From Sneathiella sp. (GTDB lineage: Bacteria > Pseudomonadota > Alphaproteobacteria > Sneathiellales > Sneathiellaceae): DNA of 64,000 nucleotides. The position numbers were made by a program, and so were the translations under genes. The first letter of the stretch is position 1, and each line of letters opens with the position of its first letter. Under the pieces are notes generated by a model. The model ran no database searches, had not been told where the DNA came from, and saw nothing but the letters and a program-made list of their open reading frames with translations. The stretch spans positions 1-64,000 of the forward strand of contig PAKP01000003.1 of assembly GCA_002706985.1 (NCBI GenBank), written 5' to 3'. Below are positions 43,976-53,064 of this stretch, in pieces.

Positions 43976-44887
43976 TTACTCTGTCGCGGAAATTGAGGCG
44001 ATGGAATGTGTCTCGCCCGCGCGGAGATCACCAGACATCACCTGCTTATATGCATGCCAGGTCGCATGACCTATAAGGGGGAGAGTCACGATCAGTCCGA
44101 TACCGGCTGTGACAAGGCCTATTCCGGTAAATATTACGATTATCGCCGCCCAAAGGATCGTGGCATTCCGGTTGCGGACAACTGCATAGGCGCTGGTGAT
44201 GAGGGACGACAGCAATACCGAGTTCCGGTCCATCATCATCGGCATGGAGAAAGCGCCGATAAAGAAAATACAGGTCGCGAAAACGGCACCGACAGCGGCA
44301 ATGGATATCCCGAAATAGACACCCTCCATGCTGAGCGCCCGCATCAGAATGATGCCCCAGTCGGGCATGATGCCGGGGAAATTCAACGCAAATACCGTGA
44401 AGGAAATGCGAATCCAGACCTGAAAGACGAAGGCAAGCGCGACACCAAAGCCAAAAATTCCAAGTTTGTTGTAACGCGCGGCGGTAACCGCCGCCACAAG
44501 GGTCACTTTTTCACCTGCCGCGTAGCGACGACTGATTTCATAAAACCCGAGGCCAACAGCGGGGCCAACAAGCAGAAAGCCAGTCAGGCCCGGCAAAATC
44601 AGATATGGCCAGCCCAAGAAGTAGAAACCAAAGGACAAGATCATCCCACAGATAATGAATAAAGCGGCATAGCTGATACTGACGGTGGTGTTGGCTTTTA
44701 GGTCAGCCCATCCGGCAGCGAGCCATTTCCAGACATCTTCTGTGTGAACGTCTCGCACCAGAGCCATTTCCTTAACCAGGAAAACGTCTCTTTTCAGACC
44801 ATCAGGCGATTGCTGGTTTTGCGGCTCCTCAAGGGTCGGCCCGCTTGCGACGGTTTTGCCTGTGGATGCGGCTTCTTCTTCGTTCAT
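43976..44887 (-). CDS. DUF2189 family membrane protein
   Basis: About 303 residues from ATG 44887, which has a strong GGGAGGG ribosome-binding site. After a hydrophilic 90-residue N-terminus (including VRDVHTEDVWKWLAAGWADLK, a DUF2189 signature) there are about six membrane helices with FLLVGPAVGLGFYEISRR and SMPMMMDRN. The family is common beside respiratory genes in alphaproteobacteria but has no known function. Confidence 0.83.
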   Translation of the reverse strand: MNEEEAASTGKTVASGPTLEEPQNQQSPDGLKRDVFLVKEMALVRDVHTEDVWKWLAAGWADLKANTTVSISYAALFIICGMILSFGFYFLGWPYLILPGLTGFLLVGPAVGLGFYEISRRYAAGEKVTLVAAVTAARYNKLGIFGFGVALAFVFQVWIRISFTVFALNFPGIMPDWGIILMRALSMEGVYFGISIAAVGAVFATCIFFIGAFSMPMMMDRNSVLLSSLITSAYAVVRNRNATILWAAIIVIFTGIGLVTAGIGLIVTLPLIGHATWHAYKQVMSGDLRAGETHSIASISATE

Positions 44888-45220
44888 TATGCTTCCCTCC
44901 CAAAGCACATGCTTACCCGAAAAGTTTAAAAGTATTTCCGGTTTCAGTAAAGCCACCGGAATAAAGACAGAAGGGTAATCTAAGTCGCAGGGTGCTATAT
45001 CGAACCATATATTTTCAGACCTTCAAGGCTTGCCAAACGGCGATTTATCATCATGATAGTCTCAAGGAGCATAAAAATAACAAATTACCGACTGTCAGGC
45101 TGCCAATCTTTTCATCACACAGTGTTATATTATTTTCAGCTTGGATTGTAGCCGCGCCGAAAGGCTTTTAAGCTCGATTGATGACAGTCTTCTTATCGTA
45201 CAGACGAGGGAAATTGGGAG
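44888..45220. other. Divergent intergenic region with a palindrome
   Basis: About 330 bases between DUF2189 and the acyl-CoA synthetase, non-coding on both strands. It contains a 13-base palindrome TATCATCATGATA at 45046-45058 that could be an operator. Nothing else is recognisable. Confidence 0.4.
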
Positions 45221-45232
45221 TTGATAAAAACA

Positions 45233-47209
45233 ATGAACGAACTTTCACGTCAATCCATAGTCTGGGAACCAGATGCGGATATTATTGCGCAAAGTAATCT
45301 CACTGCCTTTATGGCGGAGCATAATATCCCCGATTATGAAACCTTGATGCAGCGCGCGGAAGAAGATTTGGAATGGTGGTGGGGTATCATCGCAGATCGC
45401 ATAGAGTTTATGAAACCCTACGAAAAGATTCTGGATACATCGCGAGGGGTGGAGTTTCCTGACTGGTTTGTGGGAGGAACAACCAATATCGTCGAGAATT
45501 CGTTGGACCGTCATCGCGATACCGATATCTGGACGTCGCCTGCCATTCTCGGTGAATCCGAGGCCGGGGAGACCCGGATATGGACTTATGAGAAGTTGAG
45601 TGCGGAGGTGTCGAGGCTGGCGGCAGGCCTAAAGTCCCTCGGCGTTAAGCCTGGGGAGGTGGTCGCCATATATATGCCCAACGTTAATGAGGCCGTCGCT
45701 GGGTTTCTGGCAATCACCAAGATCGGTGCTGTCGCGATGCCGCTCTTTTCCGGCTTCGGGGTAGACGCAATCGTTGCCCGTCTGAAGGCTTCAGGTGCCG
45801 TTGCGGTCCTGACGGTAGATGGCACCACGCGCCGTGGCCAGACCGCGCCGATGAAGCAATTCGTCGACGCGGCGGTTCTTCAGGCCCCCGATATCAGACA
45901 TATTATCTGTCTGATGAATGAGGGTCTTCAGGTGACCATGGGCGAAAAGGATGTCGACTGGGCGGGGCTGTGCAAGGACAAGCCGGACAATATGCCAAAC
46001 CTTGAACTTCCGGCGGAAGCGCCTGCGCTGCTCGTCTTTACATCTGGCACGTCAGGCCTTCCCAAAGGAACGGTACATACCCATGGCGGCTTTGCGGCGA
46101 AGCTCTCGCTCGATCTCGGTCTTATGATGGATATGAAACCGAGCGACCGGATCATCTGGTTTTCGGATATGGGCTGGCTGGTGGGGCCGATTTTGGCCTT
46201 TGGCGCAACGTTAATCGGTGCCTCCTTCGTGCTGGCCGATGGGGCGCCGGATTATCCCAACTCTACGCGCATGTGGTCGTTGGTTGAAAAGCACCGCGCT
46301 ACGTTTCTGGGCGTTGCGCCAACGCTTATTCGCGGCTTCATGCACGGTGCCGGATTAGGGGATAATGACATCTCCTCAATACGGATTTGCGTCTCAACCG
46401 GAGAGCCTTGGACGCCGGACGCCTGGTGGTGGACATTCAAGAATGCCTTGCAAAGCAAGGGGCCCATCATCAACTATACGGGAGGCACAGAAATCGGCGG
46501 CGGTATTCTGTCAGGCTCCGTCCTGCGCCCCATGAAATGCTGCGCCTTTTCCGGTCCGGTGCCGGGTATGGGCGCCGATATCGTTGATATGGATGGGAAT
46601 CCGGTTGGTCCGAACAATGTTGGCGAACTGGTCCTGCGCAAGCCATCCATTGGCCTCAGCCGTAGTCTTTGGAATGATGATGAGCGGTTTCTTGATAGCT
46701 ATTGGCGGGACATTCCCGGATGCTGGCGTCAGGGCGACTTGGCAATTCAGGACGACGAAGGTTTCTGGTTTGTACTGGGCCGATCAGACGACACGCTTAA
46801 AATCGCCGGAAAGCGAACCGGGCCCTCGGAAATTGAGGCCCTGCTGACGGAAACGGGCAAGGTATTGGAGGCAGCCGCGATCGGCATCCCTGATGAGATC
46901 AAGGGGGAGAGCGTTGCTTGCGTGGTGGTACTGAATAAGGACGTGGAACCCGGCGCAGCCATTGAAAAGGAACTTTCGGACGCCGTTATCGCGGGTCTCG
47001 GTTATCCGTACCGGCCGAAATTCATCCTGACGGTCGCGGCATTGCCAAAGACACGCAATATGAAGGTGATGCGCCGCCTTGTTCGAGCCGTCTGCCTGGG
47101 CAAACCGTTAGGGGATACTTCTTCGCTGGTTAATTCCGAAGCCTTGGAATCCGTATCGCAAGCCGCCGTTGAAAGCGGGCTTTTAACAAAGGCTGACGCA
47201 GATTCATAA
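45233..47209 (+). CDS. Acetyl/propionyl-CoA synthetase-like acyl-CoA ligase
   Basis: About 658 residues. It has the acyl-CoA synthetase core: VFTSGTSGLPKGTVHTH (AMP-binding), NYTGGTEIGGG, GCWRQGDLAIQDD, FVLGRSDDTLKIAGKRTGPSEIE, and the C-terminal KTRNMKVMRR with the catalytic Lys. The N-terminal WWWGIIADRIEFMKPY is like that of AcsA/PrpE-type ligases. ATG 45233 is used; a TTG at 45221 is an alternative. It converges on an enoyl-CoA hydratase. Acid substrate unknown. Confidence 0.9.
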   Translation: MNELSRQSIVWEPDADIIAQSNLTAFMAEHNIPDYETLMQRAEEDLEWWWGIIADRIEFMKPYEKILDTSRGVEFPDWFVGGTTNIVENSLDRHRDTDIWTSPAILGESEAGETRIWTYEKLSAEVSRLAAGLKSLGVKPGEVVAIYMPNVNEAVAGFLAITKIGAVAMPLFSGFGVDAIVARLKASGAVAVLTVDGTTRRGQTAPMKQFVDAAVLQAPDIRHIICLMNEGLQVTMGEKDVDWAGLCKDKPDNMPNLELPAEAPALLVFTSGTSGLPKGTVHTHGGFAAKLSLDLGLMMDMKPSDRIIWFSDMGWLVGPILAFGATLIGASFVLADGAPDYPNSTRMWSLVEKHRATFLGVAPTLIRGFMHGAGLGDNDISSIRICVSTGEPWTPDAWWWTFKNALQSKGPIINYTGGTEIGGGILSGSVLRPMKCCAFSGPVPGMGADIVDMDGNPVGPNNVGELVLRKPSIGLSRSLWNDDERFLDSYWRDIPGCWRQGDLAIQDDEGFWFVLGRSDDTLKIAGKRTGPSEIEALLTETGKVLEAAAIGIPDEIKGESVACVVVLNKDVEPGAAIEKELSDAVIAGLGYPYRPKFILTVAALPKTRNMKVMRRLVRAVCLGKPLGDTSSLVNSEALESVSQAAVESGLLTKADADS

Positions 47210-47222
47210 GTATATTCGTATT

Positions 47223-47245
47223 TGAGGAGACTCTCCCAGTCCTCA
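47223..47245. terminator. Weak bulged hairpin between convergent genes
   Basis: TGAG/CTCA outer pairs and GACT/AGTC inner pairs enclose a CTCCC loop, with a two-base bulge. It lies between the acyl-CoA synthetase and enoyl-CoA hydratase stops. Without a U-run its role as terminator is uncertain. Confidence 0.3.
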
Positions 47246-47258
47246 CGCCGTGGATAGT

Positions 47259-47999
47259 TCAGTTGCCAGTGAATTTCGGCGCGCGCTTTTCAGCGAATGC
47301 AGCCGCGCCTTCGGCAAAATCGTCGCTTTCCAATACGGCGCGGGTGTCGCGTAAGGCGAGCCCGGAGCGTTCTGACGGACCTTTGGCCAGCACCTCGCCA
47401 ACAAACCGCTTGACCATTGAAAGCACCATCGGGGCGCTATCTCTTAATTCCACGGCGTAAGCCATTGCAGCGTCCATAACCTGGTCCTTTGGAACGACTT
47501 TATTGACTAGGCCGACATCATATGCGCGCGCGGCGCTCATCTCTGCGAGGCCATAAATAAACTCCATGGCAACTTTATGTGGAATGCGGGCAGCGAGCGA
47601 TGTAATCAGTCCGCCGGACAGACCTACTTTAGCTTCCGGATAGGTGAATTTGGCTTCTTCGGACATAATGCAAAGGTCACAAAACTGAACCAGAACCACT
47701 GCGCCACCCACGCAAATACCGTTGACGGCGGCAATAACAGGTTTGTCGACTTCAACGCCAATGCCGGGAACAAATTTCCAGAGCTCTGGCGGATCCGAGA
47801 GGTTCGCGCCGACAGAAAAGGCTTTGTCACCACCGCCCGTTAGAATGGCCACTTTGTCGTCTGAGGCATTGAATCGATGCCAGGCGTCCTGGAGTGCATC
47901 AACCATGTCATGGGTAAGAATGTTTAAATTTTTTGAATCCGTGAGAGTGATGATGGCGATATTATCGCGGCTTTCATATGTTATGGTCGATGCGCTCAT
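47259..47999 (-). CDS. Enoyl-CoA hydratase/isomerase (crotonase) family
   Basis: 246 residues of crotonase fold. The oxyanion-hole blocks are AFSVGANLSD and GICVGGAVVLVQFCD. Both hydratase glutamates appear conserved: in YPEAKVGLSGG and in VAMEFIYG. It would hydrate an enoyl-CoA or act on a related thioester; family members vary in reaction, so the step is not certain. ATG with AAGAAGAA upstream. It converges on the acyl-CoA synthetase gene and may share its pathway. Confidence 0.88.
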   Translation of the reverse strand: MSASTITYESRDNIAIITLTDSKNLNILTHDMVDALQDAWHRFNASDDKVAILTGGGDKAFSVGANLSDPPELWKFVPGIGVEVDKPVIAAVNGICVGGAVVLVQFCDLCIMSEEAKFTYPEAKVGLSGGLITSLAARIPHKVAMEFIYGLAEMSAARAYDVGLVNKVVPKDQVMDAAMAYAVELRDSAPMVLSMVKRFVGEVLAKGPSERSGLALRDTRAVLESDDFAEGAAAFAEKRAPKFTGN

Positions 48000-48235
48000 G
48001 GCTATTCTTCTTTCTGATGAGATTTTTTAGCGGCGGTTGGATTTATGGATTTTATACCCTCAAAGACGAGTATTCCCTTTTACTAGAATGCCAGCTTTGA
48101 AAAGCATTTATCTTGCTGATCATAAATTTAACAGGTTTGCGGCGTCGTTTCCGCCGACCTTACTTTAATATGTGGGGTCGGCGTTATAGTCAATGGAAGC
48201 CAACCCCTCCTGAGTGAAAACCAGATAGTTAAGCG

Positions 48236-49417
48236 TTATGCCGGTTTGGCATTTGGCGAGTTCCGCCAGGTCAGTAATGTTGAAGCACAGGCACAGATTG
48301 CAATCGCGCTTACCATCGGTAATGTCGTTCCATCAAAGAACGGGCCCATAATGACAATCATCAGGCCGCCTGCCAGCATCTGCAATGTCCCCCCGAGAGA
48401 GGAGGCTAGGCCTGCAATGTCACCATGATGATCAAGCGCGATTACCATTGTCGTCGGAATAACAAGACCGAGGCAGGCGTTGGCGAGAAACAAAAAGCCA
48501 ATCGTTATAAAGAGAGAGCCAAATCCTAGTAAGGTGAGAGCCACCAATAATAATGAGAAAGTGGCAAACCCCAACACGGCCATGAATACGACCCGTTCCA
48601 TCCCGTACCGTTCCCCGAGGCCGGCGGCAAGCTGTGACGTTGCAAAAAAGCCGATTGCGTTTACGGCGAATGCCAGGCTGAACTCCATGGCGGTCAAACC
48701 AAATTGACCAGTATAAATGAAGGAGGCATTAGCAACGAAAACGAAGAAACTCGCGAGCCCAAAGCCGCCAATGAACGTTACGCCCATGAACATAGGGTCC
48801 GTCAGCAAAACACGGCATCCACGGATCAGGTTTCGCATATTGACCGGTACTCTGTGACTCTTCTCCAGTGTTTCCGGCTGCATGAAGCCGGTGATCACCA
48901 AGCTAATGATCGCCGCCACGAAGAGTACCCAGAAGATCATCCGCCAATCACCAATGAGGATCAGCCAGCTTCCCGCCAAGGGCGCGAGCATGGGCGAGAC
49001 GCTGATCACCAGCATGACCATCGCCATCAGACGGGTCGCCTGAGGACCGGTATACATGTCCCGGATGATGGCGCGGGGCACGACCATGACAACCGCACCG
49101 CCTATTCCCTGCACAAAGCGGGAGACGATCAGCCACTCGACAGATGGCGAGAGGGCACAACCGATCGTACCTATCGCGAAGATGGAAAGGCCAAGAAAAA
49201 GCGGCTGCTTTCGTCCGACTTGATCGGAATAGGGGCCATAAAACAGCTGTGCAATGCCGAAGGCAATAAAGTATACGGTCAGCGTCATCTGTGCCGATGA
49301 AACGCTGGTATTGAGACCCTTTTCAATCGCCGGGAAGGCGGGCAGATACATATCGACGGCGAACGGACCAATTGCCGCAAGCAGACCGAGTACTGCCGCT
49401 GTGTGAAGCATACTCAT
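48236..49417 (-). CDS. MFS efflux protein, Bcr/CflA type
   Basis: About 393 residues with twelve helices and the DHA1 Bcr/CflA signatures: IGPFAVDMYLPAFPAIEKGL in helix 1, FGPYSDQVGRKQPL-like YGPYSDQVGRKQPLF after helix 2, and ARAIIRDMYTG in helix 5 region. The longest frame starts at 49543, but family alignment favours ATG 49417 (or 49411); no clear ribosome-binding site is seen. Likely a proton-driven exporter of small drugs or metabolites. It follows a LysR gene on the same strand. Confidence 0.88.
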   Translation of the reverse strand: MSMLHTAAVLGLLAAIGPFAVDMYLPAFPAIEKGLNTSVSSAQMTLTVYFIAFGIAQLFYGPYSDQVGRKQPLFLGLSIFAIGTIGCALSPSVEWLIVSRFVQGIGGAVVMVVPRAIIRDMYTGPQATRLMAMVMLVISVSPMLAPLAGSWLILIGDWRMIFWVLFVAAIISLVITGFMQPETLEKSHRVPVNMRNLIRGCRVLLTDPMFMGVTFIGGFGLASFFVFVANASFIYTGQFGLTAMEFSLAFAVNAIGFFATSQLAAGLGERYGMERVVFMAVLGFATFSLLLVALTLLGFGSLFITIGFLFLANACLGLVIPTTMVIALDHHGDIAGLASSLGGTLQMLAGGLMIVIMGPFFDGTTLPMVSAIAICACASTLLTWRNSPNAKPA

Positions 49418-49555
49418 AATGATTTTCGTATTTATGTGAATAAGAAATGGCGCGGGAAGATATCCCTCTGACGTGACGAGGCTATTAAACATAACATGAA
49501 ATATCAAGCGACAATCATGTGACAGTCGTGTGACCGGGGTCACACCCCATTTATT

Positions 49556-50449
49556 TTATGGATTGAGATAGGGGTTCCTTCGGATGCTTTTCCGTGCCAG
49601 TTCGACGAAGGCTCGGACCTTCGCAGAGGCAGTGCGGCCTTCGGGATGTACAATATGGATGGGAAGGGGCTCCGGTTCGAACTCAGAGAGCGCGGTTTGC
49701 AATCCGCCCGATCCCAGCTCCGGCCCGATCTGATAGGAAAGGACTTGTGTCAGACCCCAGCCGGATTTGGCGGCCGCAATCGCTGCAGAGTTAGAGTTTA
49801 CCTGAAATCTCGGTTTGACCTTGACGATGATATTGTCCAAAAAACGCCAGCCGTCAGTATCGGAAATGGGGCTCGACGTGATTATACGATGACGAGCAAG
49901 GTCTGACGGCGCTTGCGGTACTCCATATTGCTCGAAATAGGAAGGGCAGGCACAAACAACCCGGCGCACTGACCCGACCCGAACCGCGATCAGGCTTGAA
50001 TCGGCGAGCGGGCCAATGCGTATCGCAATATCAAACCCTTCCTCAACAATATTCGCAATCCGGTCCAGAAATGTCGCTTCGACGCTTGTATCTGGATACT
50101 GGTCGAGAAAGTCCGTGAGGAGCGGCAGGATGTAGTGCTGCCCGAACAGAACCGGGGCCGTTATACGCAGGCGCCCCTTGGGTTCGCGATGGGTGCCACG
50201 GATGGCATCTTTCGCGTCATGGTATTCGCCGGTGATGCGGCGCGCATCTTCAAGAAAGGTTCGACCCGGATCGGTCAGAGACACGGCACGTGTCGTGCGA
50301 TGAAATAACAGGACACCGAGTTCTTCCTCGAGCTCTCCAAGGATGCGCGTGACGGATGGGGCGCTGAGGCCGAGGCTGCGTGCGGCACCCGAAAAACCAC
50401 CGGAATCGGCGATGGCGATAAAGATTTCCATAGCTCTTAGCTGATCCAT
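49556..50449 (-). CDS. LysR family transcriptional regulator
   Basis: 297 residues: an N-terminal winged helix-turn-helix (RAMEIFIAIADSGGFSGAARSLGLSAPSVTRILGELE cut into its helices) and a C-terminal effector-binding domain with GRLRITAPVLFGQHYILPLLTDFL. It belongs to the group that regulates an adjacent divergent gene, here the AhpD-like gene 136 bases away; a long AT-rich dyad lies in between. The downstream Bcr/CflA gene may also be a target. Confidence 0.92.
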   Translation of the reverse strand: MDQLRAMEIFIAIADSGGFSGAARSLGLSAPSVTRILGELEEELGVLLFHRTTRAVSLTDPGRTFLEDARRITGEYHDAKDAIRGTHREPKGRLRITAPVLFGQHYILPLLTDFLDQYPDTSVEATFLDRIANIVEEGFDIAIRIGPLADSSLIAVRVGSVRRVVCACPSYFEQYGVPQAPSDLARHRIITSSPISDTDGWRFLDNIIVKVKPRFQVNSNSAAIAAAKSGWGLTQVLSYQIGPELGSGGLQTALSEFEPEPLPIHIVHPEGRTASAKVRAFVELARKSIRRNPYLNP

Positions 50450-50503
50450 CGAAGTCTCGTCTATAATTTCATATTTTAAAATAATTAATTTTAAAAACCC
50501 ATA

Positions 50504-50530
50504 ATTGTTTCTTTATTAATAATAAACAAT
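50504..50530. promoter_or_regulatory. Long dyad in the LysR/AhpD-like divergent promoter
   Basis: A near-perfect inverted repeat: outer arms ATTGTTT (50504-50510) and AAACAAT (50524-50530), centre TTATTAATAA. It fits the size of a LysR-type recognition site between the divergent genes. Confidence 0.5.
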
Positions 50531-50585
50531 ATCCGTAATCACACAAACATAACCTGTCATTCAATACCAAAAGAAAGGAAAGAAG

Positions 50586-51134
50586 ATGTCCAAAATTCCA
50601 ACTCCCGCTAAGATCGAGGATGCCCCGCAGGCGTCCCAGGAACTGCTTAAAGCCGTTCAAAAACAGCTTGGTAGTGTTCCGAACCTGTTCCGTATTGTAT
50701 CAACCAGCCCAGCTGCACTCGGCGGATATCTCGGTCTCAATGGGGCGCTGGCCCAGGGCACGCTTGACTCGGCAACACGTGAACGGATTGCTCTCGCCGT
50801 GGCCGAATATAACGGATGCGACTATTGCCTTGCGGCTCATAGTTATCTTGGCGAGAAGATCGCAAAACTCTCGCAAACAGAAATTCTCGCAAACCGGAAG
50901 GGGATTTCAACGGATGCAAAGGCGGATGCTGCGGTCCGCTTCGCGGTAGAGGTCGTTAGGGCCCGTGGTCAGATTAATGCGAGTGCCTTCGCAAATGTCA
51001 AAGCTGCGGGCTACAGCGATGAGGAAATCGTGGAGATTATTGCGCATGTCGCCCTTAATACCCTAACCAACTACATCAATTCGGTTCTGGGTACGGAGAT
51101 CGATTTTCCGGGAGCGGAACGTCTTGCCGCCTGA
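50586..51134 (+). CDS. AhpD-like carboxymuconolactone decarboxylase family protein
   Basis: 182 residues, all-helical. The redox motif AVAEYNGCDYCLAAHS holds two Cys two residues apart and a His, as in AhpD peroxidatic proteins; true gamma-carboxymuconolactone decarboxylases lack it. Residues 10-40 (AKIEDAPQASQELLKAVQK) match the peroxidase-related branch. It should protect against peroxides. Strong ribosome-binding site AAAGGAAAG. Divergent from LysR; followed by a PNPOx-like gene on the same strand. Confidence 0.88.
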   Translation: MSKIPTPAKIEDAPQASQELLKAVQKQLGSVPNLFRIVSTSPAALGGYLGLNGALAQGTLDSATRERIALAVAEYNGCDYCLAAHSYLGEKIAKLSQTEILANRKGISTDAKADAAVRFAVEVVRARGQINASAFANVKAAGYSDEEIVEIIAHVALNTLTNYINSVLGTEIDFPGAERLAA

Positions 51135-51209
51135 TTATTGTATCACGAGGCTCAAGGATCGGCCTTGGGCCTCTCCCGAGATGGTAGATATCATGAAAGG
51201 AGCTGTCTG

Positions 51210-51821
51210 ATGTCCAGTTTTATCTCCGATGTTGCCTTCACGCCGGCGGTGAAAACCATTCAGGCGCGCAAAGGGTCCCGTGAAACCTATGCCCGGGCGG
51301 AGAGAAAGGGCATGATGGAACGGGAAATTACTGATGATCTTGTGCAGTTCATCTCTCTCCAGAGATCCGTTTTTATGGCGAGCGTCTCAAGTGAGGGTGC
51401 GCCCTATATTCAGCATCGCGGCGGACCACCGGGCTTTATAAAAGTACTCGGCCCGACGACACTCGGTTTTGCGGATTTCAAAGGAAACAGACAGTATATT
51501 TCGCATGGAAATTATAGCGAAAACCCGAAAGCTCATCTGTTTCTTATCGATTATATGCATCGGCGGCGGGTCAAGATCTGGGGCGAAGTGAAAGTCATAG
51601 AAGATGATCCTGAACTGATGGGCCGGCTGATGCCGGAGAACTATAAAGGCCAGCCGGAGCAGGTGATGATATTTGAGGTTTCAGCCTGGGATATCAACTG
51701 CCCGCAACATATTCCGCAACGCATTGACGCGGAAGATGTGAAGCGCGCGCTGGATGAACGGGACAGCCGTATCGCCGAACTTGAAGCCAAAATCGAGAGG
51801 TTGAAGCACATAGACAGCTGA
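51210..51821 (+). CDS. Pyridoxamine 5'-phosphate oxidase-like flavin-binding protein
   Basis: About 203 residues from ATG 51210 with AAGGAG upstream; a longer GTG frame from 51138 is unlikely. The split-barrel core is seen in FMASVSSEGAPYIQHRGGPPGFIKVL, TLGFADFKGNRQYISHGN and FLIDYMHRRRVKIWGEVKVIED. Such proteins bind FMN or F420 and reduce small molecules; true PNPOx activity is unlikely. The C-terminal 30 residues form a short coiled coil. Probably co-transcribed with the AhpD-like gene as an oxidative-stress pair. Confidence 0.85.
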   Translation: MSSFISDVAFTPAVKTIQARKGSRETYARAERKGMMEREITDDLVQFISLQRSVFMASVSSEGAPYIQHRGGPPGFIKVLGPTTLGFADFKGNRQYISHGNYSENPKAHLFLIDYMHRRRVKIWGEVKVIEDDPELMGRLMPENYKGQPEQVMIFEVSAWDINCPQHIPQRIDAEDVKRALDERDSRIAELEAKIERLKHIDS

Positions 51822-51825
51822 GGTC

Positions 51826-51854
51826 GATATCAATCACTGCTTCAACCTGATATC
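51826..51854. terminator. Small hairpin between convergent genes
   Basis: GATATCA (51826-51832) pairs perfectly with TGATATC (51848-51854), loop 15, between the PNPOx-like and CoA-transferase stops. No U-run; weak evidence. Confidence 0.3.
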
Positions 51855-51855
51855 T

Positions 51856-53058
51856 TCATATAACTCCATTGTTTTTGAGCTCATCAATCCGGGTTTCGCT
51901 CAGTCCAAGAGACTCATAAACTTCATATGTGTCCTGGCCATGCCGGGGACCGGCACTGAAGACCGAACCTGGCATTTTAGCGTATTTAGGGGTGACGGCT
52001 TGCATAGCGACCGGGCCGAGTTCAGGGTCATCTACCGTGATAATGGCATCACGGGCCTTGAATTGCTCGGAATTGAAAATGTCCTCAATTGAGAATACCG
52101 GGCCACCCGCAACGCCACCTGCCTTCATTTCTTCTAGTGCTTCTTTCTGTGTTCGTTCAGAGAACCAGGCGGCAACGATCTTATCGAGTTCCTCCGAATG
52201 TGCCACCCTGTTGCTGTTTGTTGAGAATCTTGGGTCAGTGATCAGTTCAGGTCGTCCTATTTGGTGGGCGAAATTTTTAAAGATCGGCTGGGCTGAAGCG
52301 CTCAAGGATATCCATTTGCCATCTTTGGAGCGATAAATGTTGCTGGGCCCCGCATACTGGCTCCGATTGCCGGATCTCTCGCGGATTTTGCCCAGCTGGT
52401 CGTATTCGATTGGCAGAAACTCCAGCAGGCGAAACATGGATTCCACGAGGGATAAATCGATAATTTCACCGGGGGCGTCCGGGTTTTTCGCCTTATGCCA
52501 GCAGGCAATAATGATCCCGAGGGCACCAAAAATGCCAGTGGTCGCATCCGCAATGGGAAAGCCGATATGCATAGGCCCGCTTTCCGGGTAGCCGCAGAGA
52601 TAAGTGAAGCCGGAAAAAGCTTCTGCAACGCGTGCAAAGCCGGGGTCTGTTGCGTTAGGACCTGTTTGTCCATATCCGGATACACGCAGAATAATAAGGC
52701 CCGGATGGCGCGCCTGAAGAATCTCCGGGGAGAGACCATATTTCTCCAATGTGCCGGGCCTGAAATTTTCTACCAGCACATCAAAATTACCAATGATGTC
52801 GAGAAGTAACTCTCGGCCCTGAGACTTGCGAATATCGAGTGTAATGCCCTTCTTATTCCGGTTCGTGACTTTCCACCAAAGTGGTTTGCCGTCCTTGTGC
52901 GGCGGCAGGTCGCGCAATGGGTCTTCCTGGTCCGGCAGCTCGACCTTGATGACATCGGCTCCGAAGTCGGCCAAAAGGCTTGACGCCATCGGGGCCGCCA
53001 ACATGGTAGCAAGATCTAATATTTTTAGGCCGGAGAGGAGTTGTGGCTTTTCGTTCAT
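51856..53058 (-). CDS. CaiB/BaiF family CoA-transferase
   Basis: 400 residues of the class III CoA-transferase family: LSGLKILDLATMLAAPMASSLLADFGADVIKVE at the N-terminus in shorter blocks, NRNKKGITLD, and FPIADATTGIFGAL, whose Asp is the residue that carries the acyl intermediate. It moves CoA between carboxylic acids. It follows an IclR gene with a six-base gap, so the regulator and enzyme are co-transcribed. The opposite-strand TAXI TRAP transporter probably delivers its acid substrate, which is inferred from arrangement. Confidence 0.9.
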   Translation of the reverse strand: MNEKPQLLSGLKILDLATMLAAPMASSLLADFGADVIKVELPDQEDPLRDLPPHKDGKPLWWKVTNRNKKGITLDIRKSQGRELLLDIIGNFDVLVENFRPGTLEKYGLSPEILQARHPGLIILRVSGYGQTGPNATDPGFARVAEAFSGFTYLCGYPESGPMHIGFPIADATTGIFGALGIIIACWHKAKNPDAPGEIIDLSLVESMFRLLEFLPIEYDQLGKIRERSGNRSQYAGPSNIYRSKDGKWISLSASAQPIFKNFAHQIGRPELITDPRFSTNSNRVAHSEELDKIVAAWFSERTQKEALEEMKAGGVAGGPVFSIEDIFNSEQFKARDAIITVDDPELGPVAMQAVTPKYAKMPGSVFSAGPRHGQDTYEVYESLGLSETRIDELKNNGVI

Positions 53059-53064
53059 TTTTTC

